A stretch of DNA of 64,000 nucleotides, taken from positions 62,001-126,000 of the forward strand of contig JAMCXB010000027.1 in assembly GCA_023480735.1 (NCBI GenBank), in the 5' to 3' direction. Below are positions 46,422-54,438 of the stretch, one piece after another. This stretch comes from Bacteroidota bacterium (GTDB taxonomy: Bacteria; Bacteroidota; Ignavibacteria; Kryptoniales; JAKASW01). The position numbers were made by a program, and so were the translations under genes. The number at the start of each line of letters is the position of its first letter. The first letter of the stretch is position 1. Under the pieces are notes generated by a model. The model saw only the letters and a program-made list of their open reading frames with translations. It was not told the origin of the DNA and did not search any database.

Positions 46422-46790
46422 ATGAAAGATCAATGTATCCGCCTCAATAACGCCACGTTCTATGCGTACCATGGTGTGCTGACAAATGAGCAGGTTTCCG
46501 GTGGAAAGTTCGAAGTCGATGTTGAGATGTTCGGAGACTTTTCCCGGGCAGCCCAAAGTGACCGCCTGAAGGAGACCGTAGATTACCAGAAGGTATATCG
46601 ATCGATTAAGGAATTGGTCATCGAAAAGAGGTTCTATTTGATTGAATCCCTGGGAACGCAAATAGCCGAGAGCATACTCAACAATTTTTCGCTGCTGAAC
46701 CGTGTGGTGGTCAGAGTCAGAAAGCACACACCTCAGGTGGGGGGCGTTGTCGACTTTGTTGAATTTGAAACTGAGAGGGTTCGTGTCTAG
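46422..46790 (+). CDS. folB: Dihydroneopterin aldolase
   Basis: A 122-residue FolB, which makes 6-hydroxymethyl-dihydropterin in folate synthesis. Typical stretches are AYHGVLTNEQVSGGKFEVDV at the start and VETVDYQKVY-like and RVRKHTPQVGG segments. The frame is open further upstream, but that extension is encoded by element A copy 2 and is an artefact; ATG 46422 (MKDQCIRLNNATFYAYHG) gives the normal length. It overlaps folK by 8 bases. Confidence 0.93.
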   Translation: MKDQCIRLNNATFYAYHGVLTNEQVSGGKFEVDVEMFGDFSRAAQSDRLKETVDYQKVYRSIKELVIEKRFYLIESLGTQIAESILNNFSLLNRVVVRVRKHTPQVGGVVDFVEFETERVRV

Positions 46791-47313
46791 TAGTTCGGCG
46801 TCGGAAGAGACGGAAGCCTACCTCTTACTCGGATCAAACATCGGCGACAGGATCGGATACCTTAAAAAGTCAGTCAGTTCAATATCCGCTTTGTCCCGAT
46901 CTCGACGGGTCGAATTGTCAGCGGTCTATGAAAGCGAGCCGGTCGGCTACACGGACCAGCCGAAGTTTTTAAATCTCGCCGCCGTCATCTCAACCCCAAT
47001 CAACGCCCATGAGTTATTGTTTAGGCTTAAAGATATTGAGAGAACTATGGGACGGATACCCAGAGAACGATGGAGAGAACGCGAGATAGATATAGACATT
47101 ATCTTCTATGGCGGATCCCAAATCAATACTGACGACCTGACCGTTCCACATCCCAGAGCCCACCTCCGGCGATTTGTGCTGCTCCCTCTATATGAGATTG
47201 CACCCGGGTTCATACATCCATCTTTTAATAAGACCGTGAAGCAGCTTCTCGATGAATGCGAGGATCGCTCGGAAGTCGCACGCTTCGAGACTCTTTCGGT
47301 ATTGCAAAAATGA
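46783..47313 (+). CDS. folK: 2-amino-4-hydroxy-6-hydroxymethyldihydropteridine pyrophosphokinase
   Basis: A 176-residue HPPK, the step after FolB. YLLLGSNIGDR near the start and the signature RERWREREIDIDIIFYG followed by VPHPRAHLRRFVLLPL are diagnostic. The start is GTG 46783 within the end of folB; a longer ATG frame from 46702 reads through folB and was rejected. The stop overlaps the kinase gene start (ATGA). Confidence 0.94.
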   Translation: MSSSSASEETEAYLLLGSNIGDRIGYLKKSVSSISALSRSRRVELSAVYESEPVGYTDQPKFLNLAAVISTPINAHELLFRLKDIERTMGRIPRERWREREIDIDIIFYGGSQINTDDLTVPHPRAHLRRFVLLPLYEIAPGFIHPSFNKTVKQLLDECEDRSEVARFETLSVLQK

Positions 47314-47972
47314 ATATGGAAGTCGACAACTATACTACGGAATTCAAACACATAGCCATTGAAGGCGTAATAGGCGCCGGAAAAACCAGCCTGACACTGA
47401 AGCTCTCAAAGTTTCTCAACGCGAAACCCGTATTCGAGCAGTTTGAGGAAAATCCCTTTCTGGATAAGTTCTACGACGATATCCAGCATTACGCGTTCCA
47501 GACCCAGATTTTCTTCCTTCTCAGCAGATATAGGCAGCAGCAGCAAATGACGCAGATGGACATTTTTGAACAGATGATAATCAGCGACTACATGTTTGAG
47601 AAGGATAAGATATTTGCCTATTTGAATTTGCAGGACGATGAACTGCGGCTGTACGAAAACCTTGTGAGTCTCCTCGAGAAATCGGTTCCCAAACCCGATC
47701 TTGTCGTATATTTACAATGCAACGTTGATCGCCTGATGGCAAACATAAAGAAGCGCGGCAGAAAATTTGAAAGAAGCATTTCCAAAGAATACATACAGAG
47801 CTTGAACGAGGCTTACAATTATTTCTTCTTCCGCTATAAATCTTCTCCTCTTTTGATAGTGAACGCCGATCAAATCGACTTTGTGAACGACGAAAACGAC
47901 TTCAACAAACTGGCGGCAGAAATATTGAAGCCCCGGAAGGTCGCAGAGTACTATAACCCGATATTAAAGTAA
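47310..47972 (+). CDS. Deoxynucleoside kinase
   Basis: A 220-residue P-loop kinase with GVIGAGKTSL at about 20-29 and the dNK-type pattern FEENPFLDKFY and the lid segment KKRGRKFE. It phosphorylates deoxynucleosides such as deoxyadenosine or deoxyguanosine; specificity is not clear. ATG 47310 overlaps the folK stop. Placement after folB-folK is common in Bacteroidota-like genomes. Confidence 0.9.
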   Translation: MNMEVDNYTTEFKHIAIEGVIGAGKTSLTLKLSKFLNAKPVFEQFEENPFLDKFYDDIQHYAFQTQIFFLLSRYRQQQQMTQMDIFEQMIISDYMFEKDKIFAYLNLQDDELRLYENLVSLLEKSVPKPDLVVYLQCNVDRLMANIKKRGRKFERSISKEYIQSLNEAYNYFFFRYKSSPLLIVNADQIDFVNDENDFNKLAAEILKPRKVAEYYNPILK

Positions 47973-48169
47973 TGTTCGAATTCTTAAGCTGGCTGATATT
48001 TTTATACGTCGTTTACTTGGTCATCAAAGGCCTTATCCGGAATGCTGTGCATAGGGGAATCAGAGACTATGAGTCCCATAGAGAGGCCCAGAAGAGGAAG
48101 CAAAACGAAGTGAAGATAGACCGTGACAAGATCGAAGACGCCCACTACGAAGAGCTCAAGAAGAAGTAG
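47972..48169 (+). CDS. Small membrane-anchored protein, DUF4834-like
   Basis: 65 residues: an N-terminal hydrophobic helix (FLSWLIFLYVVYLVIKGLI) and a charged helical tail (Lys/Glu/Arg rich). Its ATG shares a base with the stop of the kinase gene. The size and layout resemble DUF4834-type proteins. Function unknown. Confidence 0.65.
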   Translation: MFEFLSWLIFLYVVYLVIKGLIRNAVHRGIRDYESHREAQKRKQNEVKIDRDKIEDAHYEELKKK

Positions 48170-48175
48170 GAGCAG

Positions 48176-49315
48176 TTGTTGAAAGGCACGCCCGGGAGCA
48201 ACGGCCGCGGGAGATTCCTGGAACGGCTGGCCAAGAAAACAGCTGGATTCCTCCTCGCAAAGATATCCTCCCCACGTCACAGAAACTGGCACGGTGTCGA
48301 GGCGGCAGGCCCGATAAAGAAGATTATCGTGATAAGGCAGCACAACCAGTTCGGCGACGTTCTGTGTACTGTGCCCCTCTTGAGATCTCTTCAGTCCAAA
48401 TACGCTCCGGACGAACTCACCGTTGTCGTTTCTCCCCAGAATATCGATGCCTTGGCTGGATCCAGGTACGCAAATACTCTATTGAATTACGACAAGCTGT
48501 CCTTCTACAGAAAGCCATCGTTGTTCCTGGAGTTTGTCAGGAACTTGCGGAGAGGATACGACCTGCTCCTTGTGCCTTCAAACGTCTCCATTTCTTTGAC
48601 GAACGATCTGATCGCTTTCTTTGTCAAAGCAAAGACCAAGATCGGACCCCGTTCGCTCGAAAGCAAACCTAACGAGACCAGCTCAGTTTACGACATTGCA
48701 GTAGATTTGCGCTGGGAGGAGAAAATTGCCCACCAGTCTTTCAGGAACATGAAAGTCGCCGAACCGCTGGGGATCTCCCGTGACGACGACAGCGGTGAAC
48801 TGGAATACCAGGTTGACGCCGCAACGTCGGCTGAAGTTGCCGCCTTCATTGCCAGGGTGTCAGGCAAATCTGGAAGAAGAGTTGCCCTGCATGCAGGCGC
48901 CGGTAAAGTGCCGAATCGCTGGAATGTAGTTAACTTCGCCAGGTTATCCGAACTGCTGCATGACGAATTGGGGGCGGAGGTTTTTCTGACAGAAGGCCCG
49001 ATGGACCATGATGTAATCGAGCACCTGATAAACCTCGTCAAGGTGCCCTTTGTCCGCGTCAGGAACAAGACAGTCTCATTCATCGCCGCTCTTCTCAAGG
49101 AGATGGACTTGGTAGTCACTAATGATACAGGTGTTATGCATTTGTCGGCAGCAGTCGGAACCCCGACGCTTTCGCTGTTCGGTCCGACCGATCCTCTTCA
49201 ATGGGCCCCGCTTGGAAAGAGACACAGGTTTATTCTTGGAAAGAGCGGTGATATTAACACCATAGATGTCAACAAGACATTTGGAATGGTAAAGAAAGTG
49301 CTTCAAAGAAATTAG
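48176..49315 (+). CDS. Glycosyltransferase family 9 (heptosyltransferase-like)
   Basis: A 379-residue GT9 transferase. KKIIVIRQHNQFGDVLCTVPLLRSL near 43-67 and TNDTGVMHLSAAVGTPTLSLFGPTDPLQW in the C-terminal half are the family hallmarks. Such enzymes add heptose or other sugars to the lipopolysaccharide core. TTG 48176 or 48179 is the start. No neighbouring waa gene; the lpt genes elsewhere in the window fit an LPS-bearing outer membrane. Confidence 0.9.
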   Translation: MLKGTPGSNGRGRFLERLAKKTAGFLLAKISSPRHRNWHGVEAAGPIKKIIVIRQHNQFGDVLCTVPLLRSLQSKYAPDELTVVVSPQNIDALAGSRYANTLLNYDKLSFYRKPSLFLEFVRNLRRGYDLLLVPSNVSISLTNDLIAFFVKAKTKIGPRSLESKPNETSSVYDIAVDLRWEEKIAHQSFRNMKVAEPLGISRDDDSGELEYQVDAATSAEVAAFIARVSGKSGRRVALHAGAGKVPNRWNVVNFARLSELLHDELGAEVFLTEGPMDHDVIEHLINLVKVPFVRVRNKTVSFIAALLKEMDLVVTNDTGVMHLSAAVGTPTLSLFGPTDPLQWAPLGKRHRFILGKSGDINTIDVNKTFGMVKKVLQRN

Positions 49316-49322
49316 GAAATAG

Positions 49323-51119
49323 ATGGATTTCTTCTACAAAATAAAAGACTGGTTACTCGAACGACTCTCAAAAGTTGAATTCTCCCAGGAACCGATCCAC
49401 CTTCTCCTCGCGATTCTAACAGGAGTTGCGGCAGGATTGGGGGCTATTCTGTTTTACAGGATGATCCAGCTAGTGGAGCATTTGATGTTCAGCAGCCCCG
49501 CCGGACTTTTCGGGGTCTCGAATCTGGTCGACTTGCAAGGCTGGGAAAGGTTTGTAATAATACCGATAATACCGGCCATCGGCGGATTGATAGTCGGTTA
49601 CATAGCAATAAAGTTTGCGCCCGATTCATCCGGTGAAGGGGTCCCGATGGTGATTGAGAATGTCGCGAAGAAGGGCGGCATACTGAACCCCTTCCTGGCT
49701 ATTACTAAACTAATCACGAGTGCTGTCTCTATCGGAAGCGGCGGTGCAGGGGGACGGGAAGGACCCGTCATAGCCATCGGTGGAGCGATAGGCTCAAGCG
49801 TCGGTCAAGTGTTCAGGCTGAACGAAGAACAGATGAAATCTCTCGTTGGATGTGGTGCCGCAGCGGGTCTTGCCGCCGTTTTCAATGCCCCAATTGGCGG
49901 GGCCCTTTTCGCTATGGAGGTCGTCATCGGCAGCCTGAATATGCAGACTTTCTCGCCGATTATCATAAGCTCGGTCTTCGGCACCTTCATATCGCGAAGT
50001 ATTCTTGGCAACAGGCCGGTCTTTGTGATCCCCACTTTCTCAATGACCAGCGGCTACGAATTAATATTTTATGTGGTCCTGGGGTTATTTGCCGGACTCG
50101 TCGGGGTCTTCTTCGTAAAGATCTTCTACGCGACAGAAGAATTCTTCGCAAGTAAGAAGTTCCCGATAAAGAGCAAACTGTTGAAACCGGCTATCGGAGG
50201 ATTGATCGTCGGGATCATTGGAATATATTTTCCTGAAGTATTCGGATACACCTATCGGGGACTCGATGCTTCTCTCTACAGCAGGGACTCGTTCCTCCTC
50301 CTGACCGCTTTACTCTTGATGAAGCCGATAGCGACTTCCGCCACGCTGGGCAGCGGAGGTTCTGGTGGAACACTGGCGCCGTCACTCTTCATCGGCGCTA
50401 TGGCAGGAGGTGCCTTCGGGAGCATTTTGAATATGGTTGTTCCGGGGATTGTGGCCCCGCCGGGCGCATACGCGCTCGTCGGAATGGCTGCTGTTACAAG
50501 CTCGGTCGTACAGGCACCCCTGGCCTCCGCAATTCTCGTGTTCGAGATGACCGACAAATACGAAACTATCTTGCCTATCTTGCTGGCTGTAGTTGCTGCT
50601 ACATACATATCGAAGAAATTCATGAATGGCTCAATCTACACGATCAGCCTCAAGATGAAAGGGGAAGATCTTGATGTTTACGGCAGAGACATCAACATTC
50701 TGAAGACACTCAAGGTTAAAGACGTCATGAGGCCACAGCTTGTTGCTGCGTCTGAATCTACCAGACTTTCCGACCTAATTGAAATGGTTCCGGAGAGTAA
50801 CGCCACAGTGTTCCCCGTCATAAGACATGATGGTACGTTATCCGGGACAATCTCCTATGGAGAGATTAGGCAGGTATTGACCGATGAATCCGTGAAAGAC
50901 TTGCTGAGCATCCTGGTTGTAAAAGATATTTTGAATCCCACCAAACTAAATGTGCTTGAGGAAGAAGACCTTTCTACGGCAATGAAACTGATGCTCGATG
51001 CCGGTGTCCAATCGGTACCCGTCGTGAGACAAGGCAACCAGCTGACCGGTATGCTGCATTTGAACGACGCCATGCTATCTTATGAGAAAAAATTGCTGTT
51101 AGAGGATGTGAACACCTGA
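49323..51119 (+). CDS. ClC-type chloride channel/transporter with CBS domains
   Basis: A 598-residue ClC protein. The membrane domain shows GSGGAGGREGPV, holding the gating glutamate in GREGP, and GSGGSGGTLAPSLF. Two CBS domains follow from about residue 460 to the end (KVKDVMRPQLVAAS, VKDILNPTKLNVLEEEDL), probably a nucleotide or dimer regulatory unit. Whether it is a channel or a proton-coupled antiporter cannot be decided here. The stop overlaps the next start (TGATG). Confidence 0.94.
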   Translation: MDFFYKIKDWLLERLSKVEFSQEPIHLLLAILTGVAAGLGAILFYRMIQLVEHLMFSSPAGLFGVSNLVDLQGWERFVIIPIIPAIGGLIVGYIAIKFAPDSSGEGVPMVIENVAKKGGILNPFLAITKLITSAVSIGSGGAGGREGPVIAIGGAIGSSVGQVFRLNEEQMKSLVGCGAAAGLAAVFNAPIGGALFAMEVVIGSLNMQTFSPIIISSVFGTFISRSILGNRPVFVIPTFSMTSGYELIFYVVLGLFAGLVGVFFVKIFYATEEFFASKKFPIKSKLLKPAIGGLIVGIIGIYFPEVFGYTYRGLDASLYSRDSFLLLTALLLMKPIATSATLGSGGSGGTLAPSLFIGAMAGGAFGSILNMVVPGIVAPPGAYALVGMAAVTSSVVQAPLASAILVFEMTDKYETILPILLAVVAATYISKKFMNGSIYTISLKMKGEDLDVYGRDINILKTLKVKDVMRPQLVAASESTRLSDLIEMVPESNATVFPVIRHDGTLSGTISYGEIRQVLTDESVKDLLSILVVKDILNPTKLNVLEEEDLSTAMKLMLDAGVQSVPVVRQGNQLTGMLHLNDAMLSYEKKLLLEDVNT

Positions 51120-51922
51120 TGTTATCAAACGCAGAAATAAAGAGCCTTTCCGAGCTCAAAGACAAAAAGGGCAGGGAAGCACACAAGAAGTTCCTGATAG
51201 AAGGAAAACGTGCTTTGCTCGAAGCACTGAGCGGAAATGCAAACATATCCCGGATAATCGTCAGCCTTGGAAGTAACCCCAGTAAGTTTGCGGACATCTT
51301 TTTGGCAGCCGAGGAAAAAGGGATAACAATCGAAGAAGTCCCCGTCGCAAAGTTCAATAAATTGTCTTCCACTGAAACGAGCCAGGGGATTATAGCAATA
51401 GCCGGCGTTCGCAATCTCACTTCAGATGACCTGATTGCGGAAATACGTTCGAAGCGGTCGGCAACTGTTCTACTTCTCGACAGGATATCCGATCCGGGAA
51501 ATCTCGGCACGATACTAAGGTCCGCCGCCTGGTTCGGTGTGGACGGTGTGGTTATTGCCGGAGGGAGCGTTGACGCTTACAACCCAAAGGTGGTCAGATC
51601 GGCGATGTCGGCAATTTGCCAGCTTAACGTCTTGCAGGATGTCGCGCTTGTAGATGAAATCACACGACTCAAAGCGCTAGGTTTTGCAGTCGTTGCTTCC
51701 ACGCAGGAAGCGGCGTTGAGCTATGCTGATTTTGCCTACCCGAAGAGAGCCGCTATTGTTTTCGGGGCCGAAGCGACGGGCATTTCTTCCGAAGTGCTGA
51801 AACTCTGTGAGACACAGATTGCGATCCCGCGGGCTGGAAAGATGGAGTCGCTAAATGTCGGAGTCGCGGCTTCGATTGTACTAGCAGAGATAATGCGGCA
51901 AAAGTCTATGGGCAGAAGGTGA
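51119..51922 (+). CDS. TrmH-family RNA 2'-O-methyltransferase
   Basis: A 267-residue SPOUT methyltransferase with an N-terminal L30e-like substrate domain (FLIEGKRALLEAL) and the three SpoU motifs: LDRISDPGNLGTILRSA, IVFGAEATGIS and IPRAGKMESLNVGVAASIVLAE. The target RNA (23S rRNA or tRNA) is not clear. Start coupled to the ClC stop. Confidence 0.94.
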   Translation: MLSNAEIKSLSELKDKKGREAHKKFLIEGKRALLEALSGNANISRIIVSLGSNPSKFADIFLAAEEKGITIEEVPVAKFNKLSSTETSQGIIAIAGVRNLTSDDLIAEIRSKRSATVLLLDRISDPGNLGTILRSAAWFGVDGVVIAGGSVDAYNPKVVRSAMSAICQLNVLQDVALVDEITRLKALGFAVVASTQEAALSYADFAYPKRAAIVFGAEATGISSEVLKLCETQIAIPRAGKMESLNVGVAASIVLAEIMRQKSMGRR

Positions 51923-52122
51923 AAGGTGATAGGTAAAGGGCAAGAAGGGGAAGCAGGAAGTCGTGAACGGGGCAATTGAAAGTCAAAGGTCAAAAGGCAA
52001 GAATCAAAAAGAAAAGATAGCATAGTAAAGCTGACAATCTCTTGAAATTGAGACGGCAGTCATTTACAATCGTTTTGAGTTTGGGGAACGGCTTACACGG
52101 TACTTAAATCAGGAGAACCAAA

Positions 52123-52773
52123 ATGAAACGCATAGAATGGTTAGTCATACTCATGATAATCGGCTTCGTAAGCGTCACCAACGCATGGAGCCAATCACTC
52201 GGAATCACCGGCGGCGTAAACATAGCCAGCTTTAACGGCATCAAGAACGCATCAACGAAGAACGGCATGATAATCGGTGGATTCATCAATTATGGATTCA
52301 TAGGCGGGGTTTCGCTTCAGCCGGAGGTCTTGTTCTCAGTGAAGGGGGCTTCGGCAACGGTAAGCCCGGATAACGGCTCGATCCTGGGGCAGTTGCCGGA
52401 ACATTACAGCTGGACTCTCAACTACATCGAAGTACCAATTCTCCTGAAGATGGATGTTCTCGATGTCCCTATCCTTCCAGTCAACGTCGACATATTTGCC
52501 GGTCCCGATTTTGCTTTCAACGTTGGTTCAAAGTACGAGACTACTTTTGGAGGCGTCACCACAACGACCGACGGGTCAGGGGAGACACACCCATTCGACT
52601 TCAATATCGCGGTTGGCGGCGGGCCGAATATTAACCTCGGTACTGTCAATATCGGGGCGGAGGTAAGATACACGTTCGGCACCGGCCCAGTCTTCAAGAA
52701 CTCCTTGCCGACAAAGCCGTTCGCCGATGTCAAGAACGGGACATGGTCAATCATGGCAAGCTTGGGGTTCTGA
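52123..52773 (+). CDS. PorT-like outer-membrane beta-barrel protein
   Basis: 216 residues with a signal peptide (WLVILMIIGFVSVTNAWSQ) and a Bacteroidota-type barrel of the OMP_b-brl/PorT style: GITGGVNIASFNG after the signal, then alternating strands (INYGFIGGVSLQPEVLFS, LNYIEVPILLKMD) and a terminal strand SIMASLGF. AGGAG lies before ATG 52123. The 200 bases upstream are purine-rich and carry no gene. Function unknown. Confidence 0.85.
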   Translation: MKRIEWLVILMIIGFVSVTNAWSQSLGITGGVNIASFNGIKNASTKNGMIIGGFINYGFIGGVSLQPEVLFSVKGASATVSPDNGSILGQLPEHYSWTLNYIEVPILLKMDVLDVPILPVNVDIFAGPDFAFNVGSKYETTFGGVTTTTDGSGETHPFDFNIAVGGGPNINLGTVNIGAEVRYTFGTGPVFKNSLPTKPFADVKNGTWSIMASLGF

Positions 52774-52829
52774 AGGCCGTCGTCAATTCGCCTTCTCAGC
52801 AATTAGGCGCCAACTAAGAATCGCCTGCG

Positions 52830-52858
52830 ACACTCTGCCTGATTCGCAGGCAGAGTGT
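52830..52858 (+). terminator. Perfect 12-base hairpin downstream of the barrel gene
   Basis: Two perfect 12-base arms (52830-52841 with 52847-52858) around a five-base loop, 57 bases after the stop at 52773. The T-rich tail is short. A transcription terminator is likely. Confidence 0.7.
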
Positions 52859-53007
52859 TGTCATATTTGGTTCTCCCCTCAGCCAGGTTTTGCGGGGCGC
52901 GAGCACGTAGGCCTGAGTACCTGGGAGCATGCGGAGGCTCGATCTGGCGATATTTTCCCCTGGTTTATCCTTCCTATCTTAATTTTCCACAAGAGCTGGA
53001 TTCGGCT

Positions 53008-53040
53008 GCCGGTGAATTTACGGCGGGCGCCGTCACCGGC
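53008..53040. repeat. GC-rich bipartite palindrome
   Basis: An outer seven-base arm pair (53008-53014 with 53034-53040) and an inner five-base pair (53020-53024 with 53029-53033), with a five-base bulge on one side. No gene lies here; the role is unknown. Confidence 0.5.
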
Positions 53041-53299
53041 CTGGAATATCCGCTGGAATCTCGCGATTGAAACGATGACAAAATGAACAAGATTAGCCAG
53101 GTGGATAATAGTAGTCTCTGTCTCCCCTACTAATTGAAAAGGAGAGCGTTTTAAGTAGTAGCCGAATGGCATGGGGTTTGACCACTTATTCAGTGCATAG
53201 GTACTGATTTCGGATAATCTGGCCGTAAGAAAAGGAGATCGGTATCTTAAGAAGTCGCCAGAACCAGAATGAGATAAAAACCAGAGGTGATTCATAAGG
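53041..53299. other. Leader region before glf, no gene recognised
   Basis: With 52774-53040 this makes a 526-base gap. Two frames of 60-120 codons cross its left part but have no ribosome site or family resemblance. It probably holds the promoter of the glf unit; I could not pick a convincing one. Confidence 0.4.
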
Positions 53300-54418
53300 A
53301 TGTATGATTGGCTTGTAGTAGGCTGCGGTTTCACAGGGGCAACTCTAGCGGAGAGAATTGCCACCCAGCTTGGCGAACGAGTGCTTATAATTGACAAACG
53401 GGGCCACATTGGCGGGAACGCGTACGATTACCTGGACGAATCCGGCATACGGTTGAGCAAGTATGGCGCGCACATTTTTCACACGTACTCTGAAAAGGTC
53501 TGGAACTATGTTAACCAATTTGCGGATTTCAATGATTACATCCATCGAGTCGATGCGTGGGTAAGCGGAAGGTACTTCGCTATGCCGCTCAACCTCGAAA
53601 CGGTCAACTCTTTTTTTGACACTAATTTGACATCGGAGAGTCTACAACAGTTCCTGTACAAGAAACGGGTTCCGATTGAGTATCCGAAGAATGCCGAGGA
53701 AGCGGTTCTCAGCAAGGTCGGCTGGGAACTGTATGATGCGTTCTACAGAAGCTACACAAAGAAGCAATGGGGGATAGATGCGCGAGATCTCGACGCATCG
53801 GTAACATTGCGACTGCCAATTAGAATGGACAGCGACAAGAGGTACTTCTCGGATCCATGGCAGGGAATTCCGGTGAACGGTTATACCTCGTTGTTCGAGA
53901 GAATGCTCCGACATAAGAACATAGACTTGTTGCTGGATGCGAACTACCGCGAGATCGCCTCCCTCGTGAAATTCAAGAGAATGATATATACGGGCAACAT
54001 AGACAGTTTCTTCGACTTTGAGCACGGAAAGCTGTCATACCGCAGCCTTAAATTTGAGCACATGGGTTATGATACCGAATATTTTCAGCATGTAGGTGTC
54101 GTGAACTACCCAAATGACTTTGACTTTACCAGAATAGTCGAGCACAAACATTTGTACAAACAGAGACACGAAAAAACTGCAGTAAGCCGGGAATACCCTT
54201 GCTGGAATGAAGAAGAGCCGTATTACCCAATCCCATCGACCCAAAGTCAACAGTTGTATCGAAAATATGAAGAGGCCGCTAACAAGCTGAGAAATGTTTA
54301 TTTCTGCGGCAGGCTCGGCACATATAGATATTACAACATGGACCAGTGCGTGGCACAGGCTCTCCATCTCTTCGAGACGCAAGTATCGAAGAGGGAAAAA
54401 GTAACCGTTGTTGGCTAG
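53300..54418 (+). CDS. glf: UDP-galactopyranose mutase
   Basis: A 372-residue flavoenzyme that converts UDP-galactopyranose to UDP-galactofuranose. The FAD-binding motif VVGCGFTGATLAERI is followed by IIDKRGHIGGNAYD and YGAHIFHT, the family hallmarks. YYPIPSTQSQQLYRKY and the C-terminal GRLGTYRYYNMDQCV also match. It lies 20 bases before the giant glycosyltransferase gene, which points to galactofuranose as one substrate of that system (inference). Confidence 0.96.
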   Translation: MYDWLVVGCGFTGATLAERIATQLGERVLIIDKRGHIGGNAYDYLDESGIRLSKYGAHIFHTYSEKVWNYVNQFADFNDYIHRVDAWVSGRYFAMPLNLETVNSFFDTNLTSESLQQFLYKKRVPIEYPKNAEEAVLSKVGWELYDAFYRSYTKKQWGIDARDLDASVTLRLPIRMDSDKRYFSDPWQGIPVNGYTSLFERMLRHKNIDLLLDANYREIASLVKFKRMIYTGNIDSFFDFEHGKLSYRSLKFEHMGYDTEYFQHVGVVNYPNDFDFTRIVEHKHLYKQRHEKTAVSREYPCWNEEEPYYPIPSTQSQQLYRKYEEAANKLRNVYFCGRLGTYRYYNMDQCVAQALHLFETQVSKREKVTVVG

Positions 54419-54438
54419 CTAATAAACCCAAGGACGTC

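Noticed and set aside
51923-52060. Purine-rich tract as a possible tandem repeat
   Set aside because: AAAGG/GGCAAG-like words recur, but there is no regular period or clear unit.
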